From Lentinus brumalis (taxonomy: Eukaryota; Basidiomycota; Agaricomycetes; Polyporales; Polyporaceae), in NCBI GenBank assembly GCA_001792895.1, contig MARA01000004.1, positions 2,232,001 through 2,296,000 on the forward strand: a stretch of DNA of 64,000 nucleotides. The letters run 5' to 3'. This document shows positions 35,167-49,993 of this stretch, in pieces. Under the pieces are notes generated by a model, which ran no database searches, was not told where the DNA came from, and saw only the letters and a list, made by a program, of their open reading frames with translations. The stretch's first letter is position 1; each line of letters starts with the position of its first letter. Both the position numbers and the translations under genes were made by a program.

Positions 35167-38100
35167 ATGGCTGAAGAGCTCTCCCCCGTTGCTCTCCAAA
35201 GTGAAGCTCCCTCCACCCCACCTCACTTCGGGCAGCACAAGCACCACGACCACCGGCGGGAGACCGACAACCACAACCGTGAAGTCGCCCTCGAAGCTCG
35301 TGCTCATTTAGTTGTCGCTATGCGTGGCAACGCCGTATGGTTACCACCTCACTTGTTTCAGGAGATTCTCCTTCCGAAGCCTCCGTCATCCATCATGCTC
35401 ACGGACAAGCAGCTCAAAGCCCTCACGAAGAAGCTCGAGGAGATGCACGAAGCTAAGGGCTACAAGGCGCGAGCGAGAAATGCCAATCCTGTCAGGCAAC
35501 CGGAGGATCAGCTGGCATTGGAGCTTGCGAGTGTCTCCCTGCTCTCAGCCGCTGTTGTCTCTGACGTATTTCCGTTATCTTCAACATAGACGCAGATCAT
35601 CAACGAGTACATCCTCGATGTCGTGAAAGGTAAATCGACGCAGACATTTCACAAGAGCGGAAAGGCGGCGCAGTTCTCGAAGGTGATCAAGCGTACTGTC
35701 AGCACAAGATTCAGCTCCAGGCTCGCTGGAACCACTGATGTCGCTCCCACGCCTTCAACTTCTCAGACAGCTTCTGGTTCTCCTTCTTCTGCCTCTTCTT
35801 CTCCCTACTGCTTCGGTCTCGTCAAAGTGGTCCCTCACTATGTCATGCGACTATCGCCGCACAAGTACGACCAGTCGGACGACGAGGTGATTAAGGCGGA
35901 CGCTGCGATGTTCAGGAACGACGTCGTCAAGCATCTCAAGGAGGGGCGACCAAACTGGGCCTATCAACGGTTATTCGGTGAATTCAGGCTTTCGGGATCT
36001 CAGTATGACCCTTTCGAAGATGCGGAGCTCAGCGATACCCAGCCTTCGACTGGCAGTCGCGAAGAGGTGCGAGCTCATTTGATCGCCAACGCCGAGCGTG
36101 TATTTGTCTATCAACACCGCACTGCTGTTTACTCGTTCTTCGTCATCGGGCGACAGTTCCGTTTCTTCCGCTGGGATCGGGCTGGGGTGTTCGTCACACA
36201 GAAGGTCGACTACGTCAAGAACACTCGGACCTTCGTCGAGTTTTTCTTGGGCTTCGCGGTTCTCGATGATGCCAGTCAAGGGATCGACACCACCGTCACC
36301 TTGCTGGAGAAACGATCTCAGCTCTACAAATTCATGGACTCTCTCGCCAAGGGCGATCCAAAGGCACTGGGGATGCGAGTGTTGTCCTATGGCGAAGGCG
36401 ACGTCTTCCCTGAAGAAATCTCTGTCGAGACGTTTGAGCTCCCTCTGTCTTCGCCCCCTGTACATGACCATGACTCCTCGGAGACCTCCGGCGGTCAATC
36501 TCAACAGGCTGCTGCGAGCGGCTCCACAATCCCTGCCGTTCCTGCCACAACGAATACCGTGCGCCGACCCAGGGAGGGATCGTTCATGTTCCAGTATGTC
36601 CTCGACTACTTCGCAGGTAGTCTCGAGAACAATTGGCCTCGGTATCAGGTCCCCATCGGCAAGGACACATTTCTGATTGCTCGTCCGATCTTCGAAACCA
36701 CCGGCTTGACTGGTCGCGGGACTCGAGGTTACGTCGCGTGGCACGTGCAATCCAAGTCGTTCGTGTTCCTGAAGGATGCTTGGCGCCCATTCTATAATGG
36801 AGTCGAGATGGAGGGTGACATCCTGCAGGGACTGAATGACGCAGGCGTCGAACATATCCCCACTCTCCTTTGCCACCGCCAGGTTGCATCTCAAGAGACG
36901 AGGGTCTCGCACTACGCTCAGTACGTGGACACGAGGACGAACGACGAGCGCAAGGCAGAGTCGCGCTCCAGAAACGGGGAGACATCTAAGCGTATCAGAG
37001 AGGGCGAATATCGCCACCACATCCGTCACTATGCCCACCACCGCTTGGCGACAAAGGAGGTTTGCCTCCCTTTGGTTGCCTTCACGTCTAGCAAGCAGCT
37101 TGTGTCTCTTGTCAGTGATTGTGTCGAAGGCTCGTGCCCAGTCTAACCTATCAATCAGTTCCCTCGAGCTCACATGTGATCATAGGGCACGCAGATGCTT
37201 ACCAAAAGCGCCGTATTATTCACGGCGACATCAGCAGCGGGAACATATTGATCCTGCCCATGTTTGAGAACACCGACGGAGGGGTGGAACTCCGCGTAGT
37301 TTGGAAAGGACTTCTCTGTGACTGGGAGCTTTCGAAGCCTCAAGCCCCATCGAACAAGGACGAGAAGGCTCGGCAGCCGGAGCGGACGGTGAATTTCTCT
37401 ATACCCATCGTGTTGAGTTGAGGCGTTGCGCTGACATTCGCATTGCTTCAGGGAACATGGCAGTATATGTCCGTCGCCTCATCGGGGGACGCCCTGCACA
37501 TTATCGACATTGCCGATGAGCTCGAGTCGTTCTTCAACGTCATCCTCTACAACGCCGTTCGATACGTACCGCATACGTTCGAACAGTTCACCACCTCGTT
37601 CGTCAGGGAGTACTTCGATGGCTACAACATACTCCCCAATGGAGAGCTCACGGTCGGAACGATGAAAGTTTTCGCCATCACCATCCTTGGATACATCCCC
37701 ATCGGAAATCTCGGCGCAAATACGATGCTGACCTTCGGCGAGTCACCCCTGAAGCAGAATAAGGCACTCAACACCCTTATTTTCGCGCTGCTTAAGCGAT
37801 TCAAGGCTCGCTATGCGGTGCTCGACTATGAACCGTGCACTGCCGGTGATGAGTCGGCGGCGGCGGCGGCCGAAACGTCAGATCGGCAGCTTTCCCCTCG
37901 CCCCACCCAACGCCCCCGCATTGAGCGCGAAGAATGTGGAGATGAGGAGGAGCTTATCGTCCCCTTCGGTCCTGCACGCCCTTCAGACGCAACGTACAAC
38001 GATGCAGCTCGCCTGAAAGACCACGACGACGTCAAGCGTCTCCTGCGCCGCGCTCTCGATCAGTGGACCTGGCCAGAGTTTGAGCTCAAGAGCGATCACC

Positions 38101-38198
38101 TCACTCAGGCCGAAGTGGTCGATTCTCCGCTTGATGGCATGTCGGTCGATATCACCCCCTCGGCCTCTCTGCCGGGTGCAAAGGCTGTCCTCACCTAA
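35167..38198 (+). CDS. FunK1-type fungal protein kinase
   Basis: Predicted 951-aa protein of the FunK1 family, eukaryotic-kinase-like proteins expanded in Agaricomycetes. Exons: 35167-35532, 35590-37129, 37186-37388, 37452-38198. Typical blocks are FFVIGRQFRFFRWDRAGVFV, TGRGTRGYVAWHVQSKSFVF, LKDAWRPFYNGVEMEGDILQ, the catalytic loop IIHGDISSGNILIL (about residues 646-659), CDWELSK (metal-binding Asp near 681) and GTWQYMS. The loop has HGD where HRD is usual, but the catalytic Asp and Asn are kept. The second intron seems to start with GC (GAAG|GCTCGT), since only this keeps the expected spacing before HADAYQ. The N-terminus is uncertain: 35311-35361 could be an additional in-phase intron. Confidence 0.85.
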
Positions 38199-38932
38199 CC
38201 TATGGCACCAGTCCCTGACCCGCACATCAAGCGTCGTCCGGCTCAGACTACTCGTCGTTCAACGACCGGCAGTGGCAGTGTGCAGTTGGCTTGGGACCGC
38301 TCTGGTACTATGTGATGCATCTCGTCAAGGACACTGTCTTTGCAGTCCAACCTTTGTCTTTGAGTCACTGACCTACTATTCGTACATCACACCATCCATG
38401 TTCAGAGACTTCTTCCAACTCTCACTATCGAATTGATGGGCCATCGAGGTTCAGAGGTCAAACAAGCGCTACGGTCTAGACTCTACGCTACAAGGTTTCC
38501 AGCTTGTCCTCCGCCTGTAGGATATCCCGAACTGGCGGTAGGAAGAAGCCTGTAAGATCTGTCGAGGTACAGTTCGCATGAAGTGGCCCAGTCTAGCCAC
38601 CTCATATCACACAGCATTCGTGAGCCGACTTCATTTCGCGAACACGCCGGTTGTCTCGCGCATATATCCGGCTAAGTAGTGCGGAGGATGACAGATATAG
38701 ATCATGACTGAGAACTCGACGGCATGACAGAACGCTTGGATATACGACGAGAACACGGGTAACATATTCGATGGACCATATATCTGGGTGAGCTGGAGGT
38801 ACGGGGATATCAGGCAAAGATTGAGCAGGATATATGCGCATCCGCGGGTAGATGCCGGACGAACGAGGATATATACTCAACGCAGAGGGACGCCACTCGC
38901 CTTTCTCCACAACCATCGCCGGACCTGTGTGA
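38199..38932. other. Intergenic
   Basis: 3' flanks of the FunK1 gene (+) and the second DPBB gene (-). No supportable gene. Confidence 0.55.
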
Positions 38933-39871
38933 TTAGGCCTGACCGGGGTTAGCCAGCGCGGCCTGGCTCAGCTCAGCAAGTGAGATGAGAGCCAGGTTGA
39001 ACTGGTTGAGGTTGCCGGTGTCCCACGAGGTGACGGTCGCGGTAGGCGCCGACGAAGTCGACGTGGACGAGCTCGTAGTCGAAGTCGTAGAGGGCGTGAT
39101 CGACGAGCTCGTCTTGGTAGTGGAGTGCTTGGTGGTCGTGGGCGTTGTGGACGTCGACGTTGTGGACGGCGGGGGCTTCGACGTGGTCGTGGGCTTTTCC
39201 TTCGTCGTCGTCGTCGACGTCGACGTCGGCCCCGGATCCGCAGCACCGAAGTTCCAGCTGCCGTACGCGACACCTTGGTTCTCGCCTCCGGGGACCATGT
39301 ACTTGAACAGCCCGGGGGAGAAGTCGATTGCACCGAAAGGACACTCGATGCACTGCATGGGGAGCCTTATTTAGAGGGTTTGGGGTGGCGATGTGGCAGT
39401 GAGGGACGTACCTCGTCTGTGATCTTGGCCTGGGCGGTCTTGCCCTGGTACTCGACGGTGATCTCTTCGAAGCAGTGCGAGCCTCCGTCCCATTGCTGCA
39501 GCAGAAGCACTGATTAGGCACATCGTCAGCCGCACAGGGGATTTAGTGTACTGACGTGAGTGTTCAGGGCGACAATCTTCGAGGATCAAGACGTCAGCAG
39601 TGCGTTAACTGGGCGGGTACCGAGCACGTACGAAGTCATTCTCGTGGTCGAAGCCGCCGCAGGCGTTGGTGCCGGGTGGAAAGTATGTGAAGCGGGTGTT
39701 GTCGAACCGCTTGTGTACGCGGCTGTCGCGCTGCACGACGTTGACCCCATGATGGCGGCGACTGTGGTCGAGCGGGCTGTGGTCGTGAGAGGCAGGATCG
39801 GCGAGAACAAGAGCAGAGGCCAGGGCTGCGAGGACGAGGGAAGCACGGAAACGACTGGCGAGGGTGAACAT
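38933..39871 (-). CDS. Secreted double-psi beta-barrel (RlpA/barwin-like) protein, copy 2
   Basis: Predicted 254-aa secreted protein. Exons on the minus strand: 39632-39871, 39556-39576, 39412-39495, 38933-39352. Signal peptide MFTLASRFRASLVLAALASA; propeptide with a His-rich stretch and a KR site. DPBB blocks: RFTYFPPGTNACGG, the 7-codon exon IVALNTH, CFEEITVEYQGKTAQAKITD and CIECPFGAIDFSPGLFKYM. The Ser/Thr linker (about 70 residues) ends in a hydrophobic motif NLNQFNLALISLAELSQAAL that resembles the end of copy 1. Divergent from CBP4 with a 288-bp shared upstream region. Extracellular role is likely; activity cannot be read from the sequence. Confidence 0.85.
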
Positions 39872-40159
39872 TATGTGCTTGTAAGGACTGCGATGCGGCG
39901 GAGGCCTGAAGCTCTTGGGCGGTGGTGGATGGAACGGATGAAGGACGATTAACGGACACTACTTTTGGGCGAGAGTGGGCGGATCGGAGTCTGGCGTGGG
40001 CCCGTCGTTGCAAGGGGGTTGCCTTCCTCTCCTGGCGCTGTGCCTGGGAACGTGACCGCGACGCGCTCATCTCTTCTCGCGCGTCTACGTCACTCCTCCT
40101 GGACCTCCAGCACCTGCTTACTTGCTTTCCTCTGTGCGAGTCTCCCTACGCAGCCCGAC

Positions 40160-40802
40160 ATGTCGCAAAAGTTTCCCTGGTTCGGTATGACCATCTCTAC
40201 CATTGGCAGTACGTACCCGTCTGTCGCGAACGTGTCTTCTCCAGTTCATCCCCTGACCTCAAACAGTCATGGGCGTCGGGTACTTCATCATGAAAGGTGC
40301 GTCTGAACAGAATGCTCGCTTCATGCCGTCTCTGACGCGGACCTTGTAATCCTGCGTTGCACGCGGTCAGCTACCACACCAACTCCGGAACAGACCTATG
40401 CCGTGAGTCTTTCTCTTCTATGATCACATCCTGTCGTCTGCGATCAGCATTCGAACAGCCATTGCGGCGTTCGTTCATGTCGTGGCATGACTCACGTCAG
40501 TGCCGGCGGGGGCCACGCCGGGATGGGAGGACGGACTTTTGATCCATGGACTCACCCTTGTCTCTTTGTGTAGGCCATGTCCCCTGACCTTCGCAAGAAG
40601 GTAGACGCAAACCGTGCGGCGAGGTTAGCCAGAGAGAACGCGATGAAGCAGCAGGAGCACGCACAGGTGCGTGCGCGATATACATACTGTCCCAGGACCG
40701 ACGGCCGGCTGCGCAGTCGGTACTGATAGACACCTCCCATCTCCGCAGCTGAATGACCCCGAGCCTCAAAAACCTATCTGGGCAGATAGTCCACGGTCAT
40801 AG
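40160..40802 (+). CDS. CBP4: Complex III assembly factor CBP4
   Basis: Five small exons (40160-40208, 40267-40296, 40371-40402, 40574-40666, 40749-40802) give an 85-aa protein. It has a short N-terminus, one membrane segment (MTISTIGIMGVGYFIMKA), the hallmark TTPTPEQ motif and a charged helix MSPDLRKKVDANRAARLARE, ending in PIWADSPRS. This matches Cbp4, a mitochondrial inner-membrane protein that stabilises newly made cytochrome b together with Cbp3-Cbp6. Length and topology fit the family. The gene is too short and too split to be seen as a single open frame. Confidence 0.88.
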
Positions 40803-41188
40803 CTACTCGCACTCGCACTGGTCCTCGTCCCATCGCTGTATTATAGTCGACTCCCTTCAATGTACGCGCTCGCTAATCCTAATCACCTCATTGGCCACCG
40901 AACGCCCCTCAAAGCCAAGACACGCAGCTGAGTGTGGTAATGCACATCATTATACAAGAATCTATGCTAGATATAACGACTACAGCTGTACCATGATACA
41001 GCACCGGAGCCATTCAACGAGACACTGTAAGATACTTGGGTGGAGGCCAGACCGGCCGACCGCACTAACGGCAGCATTACAGTAAAGACAAGGAGCAGGA
41101 GCGATTACGGGACGTGGGGATGCAAGGGATGGTTGACCAATCAACGATAGATATATGTCAGGCGAGAGGCGGAGAAGACAAAAGACGT
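40803..41188. other. Intergenic
   Basis: Between CBP4 and the third DPBB copy; no gene seen. Confidence 0.55.
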
Positions 41189-41798
41189 CTAGTTGAACCA
41201 CCATTGACCGTAGATGACACCCTCGTCGGGCGACGCAAGCGCGAAGAGGGGCGCGAGAGGTCAGCCCCATGCCACTGCATCCCGGGCACTGATTTATAAA
41301 CGTCGTCAGCGGTCACACCTCTGTTTTCGCATCGCATGGTTGAAGGCATACCTCGTCGGTAACAGTCGCCTTGACTTGCTGTCCGTTGTACTGAACTGTC
41401 ACGGTCTTGTAGCAATGTGCGCCGTTGTTATAGAGCTACGGGATCGTCAGCTCACGCGCGTGCACAACAAGTTCTGATGCATACCGAAGGACTGATAGCG
41501 ATGACCTGTGGAATATACAGGTGAGCAATTCACGCCGGACCGGGATACAATGTCAGCCGCAGCACTTACGTAGTCTGTGCTTGAATCATGTCCTCCGCAG
41601 GCGTTCTCGCCGGCGTCGTAGTACGTGAAGCGGCGTTGTCACGCCTCTCTATGGCGTCAAGAGCGGTGTTCGTCAGCTTATGCGCGACGGGGCCAGAGCC
41701 CGAGTGTTTTCCCTTGGGGGTGGGTGCGGCGAACGCGAATGCGCTGGACAGCGCGAGCAGGTTAACGAGTGTGAGGAAGGAGGGCTGGAGTTGAACAT
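41189..41798 (-). pseudogene. Third double-psi beta-barrel copy, frameshifted
   Basis: Exons by homology and splice signals: 41570-41798, 41485-41505, 41352-41435, 41189-41288. Recognisable pieces lie in different frames: a signal-peptide-like FLTLVNLLALSSAFAFAAP, then FTYYDAGENACGGHD, VIAISPS, HCYKTVTVQYNGQQVKATVT, CPGCSGMG, ADLSR and FALASPDEGVIYGQWWFN before a TAG. Two single bases are missing in exon 1 (near 41790 and 41632) and two in exon 4 (runs 41265-41268 and 41248-41251). With those four bases restored every exon has the right phase (about 145 aa). Unlike copies 1 and 2 it has no Ser/Thr-rich tail. It is either a decaying copy or a region of poor sequence. Confidence 0.7.
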
Positions 41799-43020
41799 TT
41801 TGCGAGCTGAAAGCTTCTAGGGTGCGCGAGAGCAGACAGAGCGGGTATCAAGGACCGACTAAACGTCTAGGAGGAGAGCGGAGGGACAGAGGAGGAGGAG
41901 AAGCACCAGAAGAGCGAGACGACGGGAAAGTATAAGAGGTCGATGACGAGGGGCTGATACTGACGACGACGTCCGCGTTGCAATCGACACTCTCGGGTAC
42001 GCCGGGGACGAGATGAGGCGGATGACAGGTGGAGCACTTACGAATGTACTTATACGGCGCATCGCCTTCACAGGCCTGGACGCGGAGGTTCGGTTGCGCC
42101 TGTGCGGGGAGGGGGTCGAGGTATGTCCGTCTCGCTTCGTTCAATGTGTTTCGCATGCCGCGTGCCAGGTTCGCGACGGCCTCGGAACGCCATTTGCGCG
42201 GACGGCGGGCTGCAAGGGGCCACAGAGCGATGGACGGCAGGCCAGGGCCTGGGCGCCGCAGGGGCCGCTCGGTTCGCTGGATGATTATTGGATGTCCACC
42301 CACGTTCGCGGTCGCGAGGGTACACGAATGTAGCTGGGGATCGGGCAATGAACATGGCGATGTTGTGTGACAACGGATCCGATGCTCTTACCGTACTTAC
42401 CAGGCTGTTGAATGCCTAGGAATGCACCACGGAGGAGAGGTTCTGACGCAGCCGATCAACGCCATGCGCATCCAGCTAAGTAATTGATGCCATACAATAG
42501 AGATGCGTACATACCGGCATGTTCTCCCCACTGCGGCGTCGGTAACACCGCTGATGTGGGCCGAACGATGTAGGTCGTGTGCTCATGACGGGTTGCAACG
42601 CAGTGCCAAACACTTCGCATCGGGATGAGCAGAGACTCCTGTGGGGAAAGATCAGCACGAAGAGCTCCGGTCGTGCGTTCCTCCGATGTTGAGTACAGTA
42701 TTCGCGTGTCCTAGACGAGCTGACAGGAGCAGGATGACCAGAACATGAAGCTTGGAGGCGGTTGATGTCGAGTAAGCACGGTAGAGTACTAAGTCGGTTG
42801 ACTTCGAATGAAGCGCCATCGCCGGAGGCTCTGTCCCAGACATGTCGCTGAGAATGGAATCGAACTCAGAGTCAGTGTAGACTGGTGTGTTTGGCAGCTT
42901 CAATAGGGAACGAAGCAGGCTTGGGTCTTTAAATCGCGGGGCTAATCACTGTCAGGTTGCTCGGTCACACAAAATTGAAAGTGACAGACAGCGGCTATAA
43001 CCCTTTCCTTGTCTGTTCCT
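41799..43020. other. Intergenic, probable relict DPBB sequence
   Basis: No intact gene. On the minus strand around 41940-42360 fragments resembling the DPBB genes occur: a MFIARSP start at 42355, TYLDP, QACEGDAP before a GTAAGT donor, and VVVSISPS (compare VIAISPS of the neighbouring copy). They do not join into one frame. A weaker similar fragment (GENMP before GTATGT) is at about 42520. Confidence 0.4.
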
Positions 43021-43336
43021 CGTGCCCACCTTTCTCACCCCGATAGCACGTTAAAGTGCATTCAAGAGCGCTGAGTATGTTCTTCCAGCCCGATTCAAAA
43101 AGACGGACGAAAGAAAGGTTAAAGACAAGATGTCACATCGTGCTGAGGGTCGGCGTTTGCGCGCTGGCTGGGCGTCGCCGTGCCCACCTTTCTCAGCCCC
43201 GATAGCACGTTAAAGTGCATTCAAGAGCGATGAGTATGTTCTTCCAGCCCGATTCAAAAAGACGGACGAAAGAAAGGTTAAAGACAAGATGTCACATCGT
43301 GCTGAGGGTCGGCGCCGCGCTGGCTGGGGCGTCCGC
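43021..43336. repeat. Tandem direct repeat, two copies of about 158 bp
   Basis: 43021-43178 is repeated at 43179 to about 43336. The core (from GATAGCACGTTAAAGTGCAT through to AGATGTCACATCGTGCTGAG) is nearly identical, with a one-base insertion and few substitutions. Differences concentrate at the 3' edges. The copies lie 120-440 bp before the SIP5-like start codon, so the duplication doubles a promoter segment. Confidence 0.9.
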
Positions 43337-43459
43337 GTCAGCCGGTGTTCCCGACTGTGACGACAAGCCGCACCGGCGGTGTCTTTCTCGCCGTGGCTTG
43401 TTTCCCGCTCATCTCGACGACCACATCTCTGAGCTCGAATAGTCCCCTTCTGTCTCACG

Positions 43460-45515
43460 ATGGGCAACAGTGCCTCGTCCGGCCGTGGGCACCATGAAGA
43501 GACGGTCGACTTCGGGTATCTCACCCCACAGGGCATCTACACCGGTCCACGGGACTGGAACCAGTCTGTAGTCACCCAGCTCATAGTCCAGCGCAAGCTC
43601 GCCCCGTTCTACCGCCCGCTCGAGGACTACGAGGAGGACTGGGACGACGACCAGATTCTCGCTGCGCGCAAGGAGCTCCCGGAGCATGAGGGCGGCGAGA
43701 GCTCGTCGCGTGCCGAGTCTGTCACCTCTTCGTCCGCCAGGGGACACGCGAAGAAACCTAGTACTGCGAAGGAGCCCGCCCGCCATCCAGAGGCCGCAAT
43801 TTACCGCGGGGCTCTTGAGTGCCCCATCTGTTTCTTGGTGCGTGCGCATGTCCTGATGTCTGGGTGCTTGCACCCGAGGATCCCCTCCACTCATGGCTGT
43901 ACGTGGGCGCGTATCAGTACTATCCCCCCAACATCAACCGTTCGCGATGTTGCGACCAGGCCATCTGCACGGAATGCTTTGTGCAGATCAAGAGGGCCGA
44001 CCCGACGACTACGCATCTCGTCTCGGAGCCCGCAGCGTGCCCATATTGCGTCCAAGAGAATTTTGCGTCCAAGAGAATTTTGGTATCGTCTACACACCTC
44101 CGCCGTGCGGACGGGGCTGGGTAGCGAGGGAGCGGTCAGTACGCCGTGTTTTGGCTTGGAGAGGTGCTGATTGCCTGGTCCCGGATGTCCTTCGTAATCG
44201 TAGACGCCACCATCCTGGCCTGACTCACCGAAGGCGGCATCAGACGCTGCAACCAACACTTCGATGAAGCGCCGGAGGAAGAGCTTTGGACACAATGATC
44301 CTGACGTTGTCACTGTTGGTGAGTCCAGAGATATACTCGGCATCATTGCGTCGTAAATGTGCCGGATGGACTTGGGTTACTGAACCGTGCCGCAGACATG
44401 ATCCACCCGGATTGGGAGGCCAAGCTAGCAGCAGTTCGGGCTGCTGTCGCTCGGCGCGCCAACAGGCGCATCATCATGCGCCAGGTCGGCGACAGGCTTA
44501 TTCCCGTCGGCGTTACGAGCGGTCGTGTGCATCCTATCGCTCCTGAGGAGGCCGGAGCGGAGGCGAATGAGGGCGGCGAGCGGGGAAGCCGGCGGTCGAG
44601 GAGGAGGCAGCAGAATCAGGAGCTCAATCAGTTCCTCGGTTCAATGGGACTCGGAGGACAGGATTTGGAAGAGGTACGTGGCTCAGTCTATGTCATTGAG
44701 CGACCGAGATTCTTAGGGCATCCCTGATATCACAGCTTATGGTTATGGAAGCCATGCGTCTCTCGCTGATCGAGCACGAGGCTCAGCAAAGGCGACAGAA
44801 GGAGGAAGAGGAGAAGAAGCAACGGGAGGAGGCCGCCGCTAACGGTGCCGCTGCGCCTGTTCCTTCCGCTGAAGAACCGACTGCACTCTCTACTGCACTA
44901 GCGGCCTTGTCCGTGTCAGAGGCAGCTTCACAGAGCGCCTCTCCTGCCTTGTCAGCACAATCCGCAGAGGACACAGTCAGTCCTCCCCGTTCGCGCACAT
45001 CCACGTCCAGCCAAGCACGTGCATCATCACCAAGCCTTCTCTCGCCGGCTCGGGCTAGTACCGACGGCGGTCGACGTAGCGGCAGATCTACTCCAACGTC
45101 GCCGTTTGGCACTGTCGGCGCTGCTTTGCTTGGTGCTGCGTCCACTGCGAATGCTGTCGCGACGCCCAGTCCTGAGCGCGAATCCTCTGACCCTATCGCG
45201 GAGACGGCGCTACCAGAGCCTCAGCCCGAGTTATCCCGTGCCCCAAATGTGGGAGAGCCTCGCGTACCGGCACCTCCTGTTATTGCGGACGGAACTCCCG
45301 CGATAGCTGAGCCATCAGCCCCCGAACCAACAGTAGATCGCCCGTCCCTTGCAGCCATGGAACATGTTACATCCTCCACGTCCTCGGTCACGGCCTCCTC
45401 TTACGACGTTCTCCCATCTTCACCCGAATCTTCGATATTGGACAAGCCATTGCTGGCTGATGTTCCTCCAACGCCAGCCACCGAAGGCGGACCCAGTACC
45501 GCCGCTGCCAGTTGA
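43460..45515 (+). CDS. SIP5: SIP5-like RING-finger protein, reading frame broken
   Basis: Homologue of yeast Sip5 (Snf1- and Glc7/Reg1-interacting), with an N-terminal MGNSASS myristoylation-like start. Exons: 43460-43837, 43918-44134, 44204-44318, 44396-44673, 44736-45515. The RING-like centre reads [37 protein letters not shown] and CPYCVQENF. Later blocks are [56 protein letters not shown] and [19 protein letters not shown], followed by a Ser/Pro/Ala-rich tail. Exon 2 holds an exact 17-bp tandem duplication (44047-44063 and 44064-44080) directly after the last Cys pair, and lacks one base near 44106-44108. Removing one unit and adding one base gives exactly 67 codons and correct phases. 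As written, translation stops at a TAG about 40 bases later. Confidence 0.82.
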
Positions 45516-46462
45516 ATGGGTTTTGTATCGATTCGGACTTGTACACTAACCTCGTCTACTCGCACGTGAGTGACTTGTCAAAGGACGATGCATCGGCCGC
45601 TGACGTCCTTGTTCCTGTAGTGGTGCGGTGCAGCTCTCCTAGATCCCTAATCGTCCCTCTTGTTCCGCTCCGACCTACAAGGACTATCATTCCCCCATGA
45701 CCCGATGTTCATGCGCCTCCCCTCGACGTACCCAGTATGCGGACTTTGCGTGAAGGACGCATCTATCGCGGCGTGGTCTTCGCTCCGGGTTAGCCGTCTT
45801 ATCGCAGTGCGCTGTATTTTGTACCGTTTCCTCTCACCTCTCACGCGTATGTCGATGTATAGAACCACGCTCCACATGTGTCGCTCTGTCTGTATAAATG
45901 CGAGTGTTGTTACACACTCGGCGAAGGACGCGGGTAAAGCGGGAGAAGACGGACGGCCACCTGACACGGTCAGTATGCTAGACTATTCCGACCTCTTCAC
46001 TCTCGCCTTCCTCCTTGAATGAACATGAGAGTGACCGACGACGGTCGTCGTGGCTTCATTGCTCATGTCTGTGAACTTACAACGCCCATGCTTTGGAGTT
46101 TACCCATGGCTCACCGTACTGGCACGCCATTGCAGCTCTCGTGTGCCTGCTTTCTACTCACGCATGAGTGTTGGCGGTCTGCTTCACACGACAGCATACT
46201 GGGTCTGCAAGCAAAGACGAGGTGCTCTCTCTCAGGCGGAGGGAGAGAAACCGCTGGAAGAGACGGGCCTGCGAAGATCCGGAGCACAGGCGCGGAAACT
46301 CGCCACGTCAGCTTAGCGCTCGCGCCTCCACTTATATCGGCGTCTTAGCCGAGTGACTTCTCCACAAAACAGTCTGCTTTCTCTAACTTCCTCGTTCCTG
46401 CGACATACGGTACTTTCCTTCACCACCCGCTCTCTTTCGCTTAGAGCTCTCGGCTTCGCGAC
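45516..46462. other. Intergenic, SERCA promoter side
   Basis: No gene seen. A C/T-rich segment (46350-46450) precedes the pump's start codon. Confidence 0.55.

Positions 46463-49993
<3,531 letters not shown>

Noticed and set aside
35971..37173. Long minus-strand frame (400 codons)
   Set aside because: Antisense shadow of the FunK1 kinase exon.
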